Below the pieces are notes generated by a model. The model made no database searches. It was not told the DNA's origin and worked only from the letters and a program-made list of their open reading frames with translations. From positions 1-64,000 of the forward strand of contig JAOZHP010000041.1 of the NCBI GenBank assembly GCA_026014815.1: a stretch of 64,000 nt of DNA. The letters are read 5' to 3'. A program made the position numbers and the translations under genes. Each line of letters begins with the position of its first letter. The first letter of the stretch is position 1. This DNA is from Candidatus Bathyarchaeota archaeon. GTDB lineage: Archaea > Thermoproteota > Bathyarchaeia > TCS64. Below, piece after piece: positions 43,661 through 51,653 of this stretch.

Positions 43661-43688
43661 GAATAAGGGGACGGCGTATTTGACACGT

Positions 43689-43916
43689 TTAGCAATGGGC
43701 CGTATCCAGAGAGGTAGATTGAGCATTAATGCCTAGGTTGCAGTCCATCATGCATGCGCCGCAGTGCCAGCACTTGTCCGGGTATGCTACGTGTGGCTTG
43801 CCTTCGCCTTCCCTCAGGACGTCACCTGGACATATCTCGACGCACTTGAAGCACACGGTGCATTTCTCGTTAAAGACAGGCGGTATCAGGACGCCTCCTT
43901 TGGCGGGTACTTTACC
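43689..43916 (-). pseudogene. ferredoxin remnant (AprB-like, two [4Fe-4S])
   Basis: The minus strand reads IPPVFNEKCTVCFKCVEICP followed by GDVLREGEGKPHVAYPDKCW then HCGACMMDCN. This is the N-terminal two-cluster domain of adenylylsulfate-reductase beta-like ferredoxins. No start codon is available, and the text runs into unrelated residues after the last Cys (TAA at 43689). It directly follows the FAD-protein fragment. Confidence 0.55.
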
Positions 43917-44042
43917 TTAATCGATGTGGCTCTTCTCCATTATCGCCACCTTTGCGCTGTGGTCGCTGGCGTTTATGGCCGTCATACAGCCGCTGAGGCC
44001 TCTGCCGATTATGAGTACATCGGTTTTGATTGTTTTTGTCAT
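43917..44042 (-). pseudogene. FAD-dependent oxidoreductase N-terminal fragment (AprA-like)
   Basis: 41 residues from ATG 44042: KTDVLIIGRGLSGCMTAINA then KVAIMEKSHID and TAA. It matches the Rossmann dinucleotide motif of fumarate-reductase/AprA-type flavoproteins but with GRGLSG instead of GGGxAG, and the remaining 500 or more residues are absent. With the adjoining ferredoxin remnant it suggests a deleted aprAB-like or heterodisulfide-linked locus. Confidence 0.55.
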
Positions 44043-44185
44043 GATAACCACTGATAATGCTACGCTTACGCCTCATCAAAGGAATAAAAGGGAAATGGGT
44101 ATGTGGGGTTGCCCATGCACTTTTCAATACAACTACTATTTTATAGTGATATAGCAAAAAATTTGAAGAATAGGAGAACACATAG

Positions 44186-47035
44186 ATGCAATTTTCCGAT
44201 AAAAAAATTAGACAAACGATATATGGGTTCTATTTAGCTCTCACAATTGCACTCCTTATTGGAGCAGTTACATCGAGTAGAAAACATCAGGTTAATCTCC
44301 TATTCATTTTCATCTTTGTTTCTGCTGTCGGATTCCTAATTGCGAGAAAATTCATTAGCCTTGATGATTTTAGAGACGATCTGCCTCCGATATTGAATAA
44401 ACGAAAGAGACTGGAACGCAAAATAATTCGATTAACAGAGAAAAGAGAAAGTTTACTTTTTACAATTGAAGAAAAATCTAAAAAACTAGAAAAAATTCAA
44501 AATCTTGTCTCATCAAAGTTTGAGAAAAAGAAAGAACATATCATTCAATCAGTTATCGAATTTGATAATCTGATGAATCAGGATGATTATTTCTCAAAAT
44601 ACGATTATCAAAAATGGCTAGAAAAATGGGGTAATCTAGAGGAGATTGCCAGATTATTTTTCTCACTCAGAGACATCGAGATTAGTTTTAAGAGCCACAT
44701 GTCTCGATTATTTGATGCTTTCAGTTATGGTTTCACACTAAGAGAAAATAAAAATGAAGAATATATTCAAAAAGAAATTTTGGAGTATCAAGATTTTTTC
44801 AATTCTGTAGAAAAATATGGTTTCACTCAAAAACAATTAGAAGCCATTATCATAAATGAGTACAGAAATCTTGTTGTTGCTGGTGCTGGAACAGGAAAAA
44901 CCAGTACAATTATCGGTAAAACTGGATATCTTCTTAGAAAAGGAAAAGTAGCCTCTGATGAAATTTTACTTCTATCTTTTGGTCGTGACCCAAAAAAAGA
45001 GATGACCAAACGCATACAAGATCGATTCAGATTGTCCCTTGACGTAAACACTTTTCATGGTCAAGGTATGAAAATTATCGCTGAAGCACATGAAAAGAAA
45101 CCAAACATATCCGAACTTTCAACAGACCAGATAAAACTCCAAAATTTCATTGGTAAAATACTGAACGATAAACTGCAGGATACCAATTTTGTCAGGAATC
45201 TGAACAAGTTCTTTCTAAACCAAATTGAGTACAAAAGTCTCTGGGAATTCAAAACATTAGACGAATATCACTCACATCTACGAAAAAACAACATACGCAG
45301 TCTAAAAGGGGATCTAGTAAAAAGTTATGAAGAACTCGAAATCGCCAACTACCTTTACATAAACGGAGTGAACTATGAGTACGAACCCAAATACGAATAC
45401 GAGACAACCAGTAAACTCTACGGTCAATACACGCCCGACTTTTTCATACCTGATTATGATATCTACATCGAACACTTCGGAATAGACCGCAACAACAACA
45501 CGGCATCATGTGTACCCAAGGAAAGATACCTCAAAGAAATGGAATGGAAAAGAAAAACCCATAACGCTTATGCAACCAAACTTATCGAAACGTACAGCTA
45601 CGAACGCATGGAAAACAAACTTCTGGAGAACCTCGAATCAAAACTAAAATCGGAAAAAGTATCCTTCAATCCTATTCAAGACCAACAAATATTCAATCAA
45701 CTAAACGCACTCGGGTATGTACAACCCATAACAGGCTTAATTGCTACCTTCATCAACTTATTCAAATCAAGCAACAAAGATATTCAAAACCTAAAATATG
45801 CCGCTGAGGAAGCAGTGAATTCTGAAAGATGTAAAGCCTTCATAGAGATATTTGAGCCAATTATTCAAGAATACGAAGTGTATCTAACCACAAACAACGA
45901 AATCGATTTCAACGACATGATCAACAAAGCCACAGAATACATCCAAGCTGGAAAAGTGAAAACAAATTACCAATACATCCTAGTAGACGAGTTCCAAGAC
46001 ATATCTCAGAGCCGAAGCAGACTGCTAAAAGCACTATTAGACCAAAACCCAAAATGCAAGCTTTTTTGCGTTGGAGACGACTGGCAAAGCATCTATAGAT
46101 TCGCAGGTAGCGACCTCAATATCATGACCAACTTCGAGAAATACTACGGCACAACAGAAATCATGTTTCTAGATGAAACATTTCGGTTCAATAATCAAAT
46201 CTGTGACTTCTCAACCAAATTCATACTCAAGAACCCAAAGCAGATAATAAAGCAACTCAAAACCCATGAAAAAGTTGAGGATCCATCGGTGACAGTCATT
46301 CACACCGAGGATTCACTTTACGAGCTACGGAGTATACTTAACAATCTAGACGAAACCGGTGGAACGGTTTTCATTCTCGGCAGATACAGGAATCAAAAAC
46401 CAAATATTGAGCTAAAATATCCCAATCTCACAATCAAATTCCTCACAGGTCATAGCTCAAAAGGCACACAAGCCGACTATGTAATAATAATTGGATTAAA
46501 GTCAGGAAAAATGGGGTTCCCATGTGAAATCACAGACGATCCAATACTGAATCTAGTTTTATCCAAAGAAGACACATATCCACATTCAGAAGAACGAAGA
46601 CTCTTCTACGTCGCTGTAACCCGTGCGAAAAAACATGTGTACCTTATTGCCGATCAATTACGTCCCTCGGTATTCATCAAAGAGATCACTTCAGAAGATT
46701 ACGCCGTCAACCACGATGAAAATGAGACAGAGTATTATGGGAATTGCCCCAGATGTGATGGAAGTATTCGATTCTTAAAGGGAAATTACGGAGATTTCTA
46801 CTCCTGCTGTAACTATCCTTATTGCTCTTATCGCCCGCCAAGATGCCCAAAGTGTAAAACAGGGTATTTACGAAATCATGGTAACCAATACGAGTGTAAT
46901 AAATGCAACCATAAAACAACACCTTGTCCAGAATGTGAAGAAGGAATTCAGGTGCTCAGAGATGGAATGTATGGAAGTTTCTTCGGATGTAGCAATTATC
47001 CTGAGTGTACCTACACGAGAAACATACGGTACTAA
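44186..47035 (+). CDS. membrane-anchored UvrD/Rep-type helicase with inserted nuclease-like domain and C-terminal topoisomerase zinc fingers
   Basis: 949 residues. Two N-terminal membrane helices (about 10-55) and a long coiled coil (70-120). SF1 motifs: Walker A VVAGAGTGKTSTI (near 230), DEFQDIS (Walker B), GDDWQSIYRFAG, VAVTRAKKHVYL (motif VI). Between motifs Ia and II lies an insertion (about 385-480): EELEIANYLYINGVNYEYEP then TPDFFIPDYDIYIEHFG, which has the E...PDF...E spacing of PD-(D/E)XK nucleases. The C terminus has three C4 units of topoisomerase type (CPRC..CCNYPYC, CPKC..CNKC, CPEC..CSNYPEC). SD TAGGAGA and TATA at 44137-44146. Composition is more AT-rich than its neighbours. Possible DNA-defence or repair enzyme. 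Confidence 0.85.
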   Translation: MQFSDKKIRQTIYGFYLALTIALLIGAVTSSRKHQVNLLFIFIFVSAVGFLIARKFISLDDFRDDLPPILNKRKRLERKIIRLTEKRESLLFTIEEKSKKLEKIQNLVSSKFEKKKEHIIQSVIEFDNLMNQDDYFSKYDYQKWLEKWGNLEEIARLFFSLRDIEISFKSHMSRLFDAFSYGFTLRENKNEEYIQKEILEYQDFFNSVEKYGFTQKQLEAIIINEYRNLVVAGAGTGKTSTIIGKTGYLLRKGKVASDEILLLSFGRDPKKEMTKRIQDRFRLSLDVNTFHGQGMKIIAEAHEKKPNISELSTDQIKLQNFIGKILNDKLQDTNFVRNLNKFFLNQIEYKSLWEFKTLDEYHSHLRKNNIRSLKGDLVKSYEELEIANYLYINGVNYEYEPKYEYETTSKLYGQYTPDFFIPDYDIYIEHFGIDRNNNTASCVPKERYLKEMEWKRKTHNAYATKLIETYSYERMENKLLENLESKLKSEKVSFNPIQDQQIFNQLNALGYVQPITGLIATFINLFKSSNKDIQNLKYAAEEAVNSERCKAFIEIFEPIIQEYEVYLTTNNEIDFNDMINKATEYIQAGKVKTNYQYILVDEFQDISQSRSRLLKALLDQNPKCKLFCVGDDWQSIYRFAGSDLNIMTNFEKYYGTTEIMFLDETFRFNNQICDFSTKFILKNPKQIIKQLKTHEKVEDPSVTVIHTEDSLYELRSILNNLDETGGTVFILGRYRNQKPNIELKYPNLTIKFLTGHSSKGTQADYVIIIGLKSGKMGFPCEITDDPILNLVLSKEDTYPHSEERRLFYVAVTRAKKHVYLIADQLRPSVFIKEITSEDYAVNHDENETEYYGNCPRCDGSIRFLKGNYGDFYSCCNYPYCSYRPPRCPKCKTGYLRNHGNQYECNKCNHKTTPCPECEEGIQVLRDGMYGSFFGCSNYPECTYTRNIRY

Positions 47036-47179
47036 TCTTTTACATCTCTTCATAGATGCATATCCATGAAAAATGGTACCATTATGAAACTCCATTAACT
47101 GGGAAAAATCTTGATTCACTCTTCTCTCTGAACCTTTAACCTGAGTCTGAGTTATCAAGAAGGCTTTCTAGGGTTTCAT

Positions 47180-47344
47180 ATGGGAAGGAAGAAACAGGTG
47201 ATTGATCCTTACCTTAAGATGACGACTCTGGATAGATGGTGCGAAGTAAAAGAGAATCCACTGGTGAAGAATACCAGCTTCGATGAGGCAGTCAGAAAGA
47301 TAAGAGAACGAATCGGGCAGACAGAAGGAGTGAACCTTGAATGA
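47180..47344 (+). CDS. 54-residue hypothetical protein
   Basis: ATG 47180, sequence GRKKQVIDPYLKMTTLDRWC then EVKENPLVKNTSFDEAVRKI, a small basic protein without recognised domain. No clear ribosome-binding site. Could be a genuine small gene after the helicase; 47036-47179 is otherwise empty. Confidence 0.3.
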   Translation: MGRKKQVIDPYLKMTTLDRWCEVKENPLVKNTSFDEAVRKIRERIGQTEGVNLE

Positions 47345-47357
47345 AATATTTCATACT

Positions 47358-47944
47358 TCACTCAGATGATGTGTTTCTGGATTTGAACAGCGGGATTAGT
47401 TCTCTTTTTGCCCTGTTATAAGCCCAGTTCAGGGTTACTACTGTTACAATGCTGATTATGGCTGAGACTCCAAGTAGTACAGTAATGGTTTCTGTTGTAA
47501 GTTTTGGTACAAATAGCTTCCATGTGTAAGGGTTCCATTGGTTATCATAGTCTGTTATCGTTGCTTGCCTAAGGTAACCATCGCCAGATTGACGTTAAGG
47601 AAATGTGTACTATTATAATCCACATAAACGAGGCAGATGTACCTACCATATGGACCTGTACCATACACATCATCAACATCGATATAGACGGTCTCCCCAT
47701 CAATCATTTGAGTTAGGGCGTATGTAGCTTCGGAGCCTCCATACTCGTAGGTCTCAGGACAGGATACGTCAGCAAGTCGAATCGCAGGACTGTTAGGTAT
47801 CTCAAAAGTGTCACCGTCCCTGATATAGGAAGGCTGAGAGACGATCTCATACTCGATTCTAACCGATGGATACACCTGAACATATATCTCGGCAGTAAAG
47901 AGCAGAAACAATAGAATCAGGACGCCAAACCTAGTTTTGCTCAT
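47358..47944 (-). pseudogene. membrane-anchored staphylococcal-nuclease-like protein, frameshifted
   Basis: ATG 47944 gives an N-terminal membrane helix (FGVLILLFLLFTAEIYVQVY), then an SNase-like domain: IRDGDTFEIPNSPAIRLADV then SCPE, YALTQMIDGETVYIDVDDVY, GPYGRYICLVYVDY, NLAMVTLG. The frame then ends at TAA 47555. One missing base near 47565-47575 would continue it as ATITDYDNQWNPYTWKLFVP and a C-terminal helix TITVLLGVSAIISIVTVV with basic tail to TGA 47358. A longer frame reaches back to 48022, but 47944 better fits a signal anchor. Calcium-dependent nuclease activity outside the cell is likely if intact. Confidence 0.65.
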
Positions 47945-48175
47945 TAGATCAAAACCAGATGAACTTAATAATAACACTAACCATCGAAAGAAAGAATTGA
48001 CAAATATAGGGTTCGAACTCAATCCTAGGCTGCAATGTATGGGGTATTTGATCTGAACCCCGTGAAGTGAGGATATAATTTTGGATTATATGTTGGATTA
48101 TCAATTTAGTGGATCGAAATATCTCATACTGGTTGCATCATGCACTCAATGTAGTGCTGTTCTTACTATCACTGA

Positions 48176-49210
48176 TTACTCGAACAGCAGTTTTCCATCC
48201 TCTACGTACTTTTTATCATCAACGTAGAGGGTCGGTGTGAATGAGACCACGTCGATGTGTAGCTTTGCCACTATGCTTGTTTCACCTTCCTCTAATATGC
48301 GTCCCCCAGAGTCTCCTAGAGCGGTGTGTATTGTTCCCTCAGATTGCTTGATCTCATGGAAGGGTGGGACCGTCATGACGAGGTTGGGTGCCCCGAGGCT
48401 TGTCAGTCCCTTTCTCGTGTAAGGATTCATCCCGATAGCAAGCTCCGCAAACTTGTACATGTTGGGGTCATCAAGAGTTTTCAATGCCTTCCAGAACATC
48501 TTTCCGTTCTCCCCCTCGGCTTTCACGAGAACACCATCCTTGAAGGTGAACCGCGCCTTCTCCCCCGGCATAACCTCGCTAAGAGTGCCTATCCAGTCAA
48601 CGTTCTGGACACCATTAACATCGCTGAAATCCCCGACAGACATTGTCTCGTTCTGGGTCCAGCTTGCTTTCCCTGTGCCCGGTCCCCATCCCTCAAACCT
48701 TTTCGTGGTTCCAGTCAGCTCCTCGCTGTCTGTGATTAGCCTGAATTCTTTGCCTTTATGCTTGTTGAGCATTTTCGCCCATCTCTGAGCCTTCTCCGCC
48801 ATGGCCACCCGGTCGATATCCCTGATGTGCCATGTTGCCTCCTTGGTTGACTGCTGCCACCCGAAGAGGAACTGCGCCCCAGCGGCGCGAGCATCCCTGA
48901 TCTCTTGGAGAAACGCTGGGTCCCAGTCCGCGAACCAGTAGATGTAGTCGGTTGCCTTGAGCGCCGTTGCCAGTGTTCTGGGGAGCTTCACTCCTCTCCC
49001 GAGGCTCCATAATCCCACTGCCTCCGAGGGCGTGTTCACCACCAGCACGTGCGGGATAGCGTCTATGGCTTTAAGATGGGTCACGAGGGCGCTGTATCTG
49101 GTTGTATCGGTGTCTGGGCTAACGCAGATGAGCACCTCGTCTCCGGCTTTCACGTTCTTAAACTCGATCGACCATTTGGCGAGTTCACTGAACATTGTCT
49201 CTCTTAGCAT
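48176..49210 (-). CDS. aminopeptidase T-like (M29-related) protein
   Basis: 344 residues: GDEVLICVSPDTDTTRYSAL at the N terminus, ELAIGMNPYTRKGL (around 260), IHTALGDSGGRILEEGETS and AKLHIDVVSFTPTLYVDDK at the C terminus carry the Glu and His residues that bind metals in the M29 and 2,5-dihydroxypyridine-dioxygenase (NicX) superfamily. Leucyl aminopeptidase-type activity is the default call, but ring cleavage cannot be excluded. Sits 60 bases after the lyase gene in the same direction. Confidence 0.72.
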   Translation of the reverse strand: MLRETMFSELAKWSIEFKNVKAGDEVLICVSPDTDTTRYSALVTHLKAIDAIPHVLVVNTPSEAVGLWSLGRGVKLPRTLATALKATDYIYWFADWDPAFLQEIRDARAAGAQFLFGWQQSTKEATWHIRDIDRVAMAEKAQRWAKMLNKHKGKEFRLITDSEELTGTTKRFEGWGPGTGKASWTQNETMSVGDFSDVNGVQNVDWIGTLSEVMPGEKARFTFKDGVLVKAEGENGKMFWKALKTLDDPNMYKFAELAIGMNPYTRKGLTSLGAPNLVMTVPPFHEIKQSEGTIHTALGDSGGRILEEGETSIVAKLHIDVVSFTPTLYVDDKKYVEDGKLLFE

Positions 49211-49271
49211 TCACATCAAATTACAATGAGTTAGGGATAGGAAAAGATTTTGTAAAGAATCGCGGATAATC

Positions 49272-50795
49272 CTAGCATCCTATCAGGGCATCGATGGCTT
49301 TTTCGAGTTTCTCCTCTGCCTCCTTCAACCCCTTGAGCATGGCATTGACTTTTTCCCTGTTTTTCTCTAAGAGTTTGCGGCTTCTCTGAATCTCCTCTTT
49401 TACTCTTACCGGCGCTGGTCCACCTATCAGGGTTCTACGTGTAACCATTTCTCTTGGATCCATAGCCTCCTGTATCAACTCATCTGATAGGCCAAGGGGG
49501 TTCCCATAATCCGGGTACTCCACGGCTGCTCTATCTAGAAACTCTGATGTGACGTCCTTGGGTGTCTTTTTCTCGTCTATCGCTAATCTAACGAGAGTGG
49601 AGACTATCTGATGAGCTGTCCTCCATGGTAACCCTTTTTCCCGCATTATGGCGGCGGCTAGGTCAGATGCCCCGCTCCAGAACTCCCCCGCAAGCTCTAG
49701 ATTCCTCTCCTCGTTTACCCTCACGGTCTCGAAGAAGCCCGGTATCATCCTGAGCCCGTTGATTATATCTGTCCAAGATTCTTGCATGCCCTCCTCGTTT
49801 CTCGCCTCCAGTAGCCGGGCTTTGACGTTGACCGTGATATCAGACATCCATCTGAGGGCCATCGGATTCTTTTTCTGAGGCATGATGCTGCTTGTGCCAC
49901 AGTACCTGTCAGCTGGCTCTATCAAGTTGAACTCATGTGTGCTGTAGATCAATAAATCGAAGAACAGTCCACTGATAATGTTGCTCAAGGTTAACAGGAC
50001 CGCGTAGGAGTCCAACGCGTATCCCTCATGCTTCTCGGCGTCAAAACAGTTCCTGTAAAGATCGGTGAATCCCTGTAACTCCATGGTTCTCGTGCGGCTG
50101 AAGTTGGGTACATCTGTCCCGGTTCCAATCGCTGAGCCAGCCGGGCTTATCTGCATGAGTCCATAGGCTGCCTCCAGTTTGGTAAACTCCCTCTCCAGCT
50201 GGTTCACATAACCCATGAGGCAGTATCCCCAAGTCATCACCTGAGCGTGCTGTAGAAGATTGATGGACCCGTAGACCGTTAGCCCAGCCGAGTACATGGG
50301 AGTGATGGTATCGACGTGTTTCTCCGAGAAGATTATCATGGCGTTGATAGAGTTTAACAGAGCCTTCATGGCCTCAAGGATATAGTTTCTCTGTACGATA
50401 TGCATCGAGGTTGTCCTCAGGTCCCCGGTGCTCCTGCCTACGTGAATCCTTCCCCCGACGCCCCATCCAAGCTCCATGATGAGGTAGGCCTCACCCGAGT
50501 GGTCCTCACCTCCCACCCTGGTTCTCGCCGCCTCTACGCCTTCAAGCTCCATCCGTCTGAATGCCTTCAGAATCTCGACACCGTCCTCCTTCGGGATTAT
50601 GCCCTGCTCAGTTAGCATCACGACATGGGCTTTATCGAACATATGATATGCTAGGGACGGGGATTTTCCATCCCATCCGTTTAACGCTGCCTCGTACTCG
50701 GGGGCCATTCCCTCCATTAAACGGCCGATGCCTGGTCTTTTGGCGAACCAGAGATGTCCTCGATACTTGTAATCATCAGATGATTTTCCTGACAA
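49272..50795 (-). CDS. argininosuccinate-lyase-like superfamily protein
   Basis: 507 residues. Fumarase/ASL superfamily signature GTSSIMPQKKNPMALRW (around 315) and the N-terminal ASL layout with GGEDHSGEAYLIMELGWGVG and GGRIHVGRSTGDLRTT. In true argininosuccinate lyases the latter reads HTGRSRNDQ; here RSTGDL replaces it, so the substrate is probably a different amino-acid adduct. The C terminus has a coiled-coil helix (EEIQRSRKLLEKNREKVNAM). With the M29-like gene downstream it could belong to amino-acid-derivative breakdown; no arginine-synthesis genes are nearby. Confidence 0.75.
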   Translation of the reverse strand: MSGKSSDDYKYRGHLWFAKRPGIGRLMEGMAPEYEAALNGWDGKSPSLAYHMFDKAHVVMLTEQGIIPKEDGVEILKAFRRMELEGVEAARTRVGGEDHSGEAYLIMELGWGVGGRIHVGRSTGDLRTTSMHIVQRNYILEAMKALLNSINAMIIFSEKHVDTITPMYSAGLTVYGSINLLQHAQVMTWGYCLMGYVNQLEREFTKLEAAYGLMQISPAGSAIGTGTDVPNFSRTRTMELQGFTDLYRNCFDAEKHEGYALDSYAVLLTLSNIISGLFFDLLIYSTHEFNLIEPADRYCGTSSIMPQKKNPMALRWMSDITVNVKARLLEARNEEGMQESWTDIINGLRMIPGFFETVRVNEERNLELAGEFWSGASDLAAAIMREKGLPWRTAHQIVSTLVRLAIDEKKTPKDVTSEFLDRAAVEYPDYGNPLGLSDELIQEAMDPREMVTRRTLIGGPAPVRVKEEIQRSRKLLEKNREKVNAMLKGLKEAEEKLEKAIDALIGC

Positions 50796-51616
50796 AATAA
50801 CTCATCCTCTGACAAGAAGTCGTTTTACTTCTATTTAATATTCAAATAGGTTCGCTTGTTTCCTTTGTGAGTATAAAATGTAGATTAGGGCTGTCTGTAA
50901 ATATGATTGAGCTACGGTGAATTATGGATAAATATTCGATAGAAAAAGAGGATTGAATCATACCATTTTTCTTCCACTAGAATTGGGTTTGGATTCTCTT
51001 TTTGTATGCACAGCTCTTTTAGGTCTGTGGAGAGTTTTTCTAGAAAAATGGATTCTTGGGGATTACGACCTATTAATCAGGGATTAGCGGGAATCAGAAT
51101 CATCATTTTTCGCCTCATGGGGTATAATGACCCAATCCTATACCCTCATAGTGTTTATAGAGATTTTTTACTCAGGTTCATGCATTTAAGCTAATTATTA
51201 GTGATTCTTAGTTAATATTCATCGGATGAGTAATCTTAAACGTTCTCGGTAACCTATAGCATCACTAACCGGATTCACGAGAATTTGTCTTTAAAATACA
51301 AACTTGGCTTTGATGCTTTTACCAACAAGTATTGGCTTTCGCCCCCGCGCATTAAATGACGGAAAACCGTACTTTTGGAAAATAATGAATCTTAGAATGA
51401 GTTTATGTTTGTTTTTAGTTCAAGAAATACTTACTATTATTCCGAGTCGTGGATTCATGAAACGACAACATTTACTAGTATTCTTTCGCTGAAAAAACAA
51501 GAAACACTGTCTTTTTCTGCGAATTACGCAACTGGTAATAATGCTGTCAATTCATTTCTTTTTGTAATGTTTTTAATTGTATTATTTACAAATTGTTAAC
51601 ATAAAGTGAAAAAAAT
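50796..51616. other. 820-bp AT-rich intergenic region
   Basis: Several short open frames on the plus strand have no ribosome-binding sites, domain features or coding-like codon pattern. The region separates the divergent lyase and cytochrome genes. I see no tRNA, repeat array or IS signature. Confidence 0.4.
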
Positions 51617-51628
51617 CTTATATATTTA
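51617..51628 (+). promoter_or_regulatory. TATA box of the decaheme cytochrome gene
   Basis: cttatatattta centred 32 bases before ATG 51654 predicts a leader of only a few bases. The gene is therefore a stand-alone transcription unit, closed by a strong hairpin at 54020. Confidence 0.6.
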
Positions 51629-51653
51629 ATCGAAATTTATCACCCAGATTACA

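Noticed and set aside
43729-44154. Plus-strand open frames over the ferredoxin/flavoprotein remnants
   Set aside because: The minus strand carries recognisable [4Fe-4S] and FAD motifs, so the plus-strand frames are shadows.
47990-48050. gggttcgaactc near 48008 as a tRNA T arm
   Set aside because: The stem is imperfect and no cloverleaf can be built with flanking sequence.
50881-51600. Short plus-strand open frames in the gap before the cytochrome gene
   Set aside because: No ribosome-binding sites, no domain-like sequence, and codon use does not resemble neighbouring genes.
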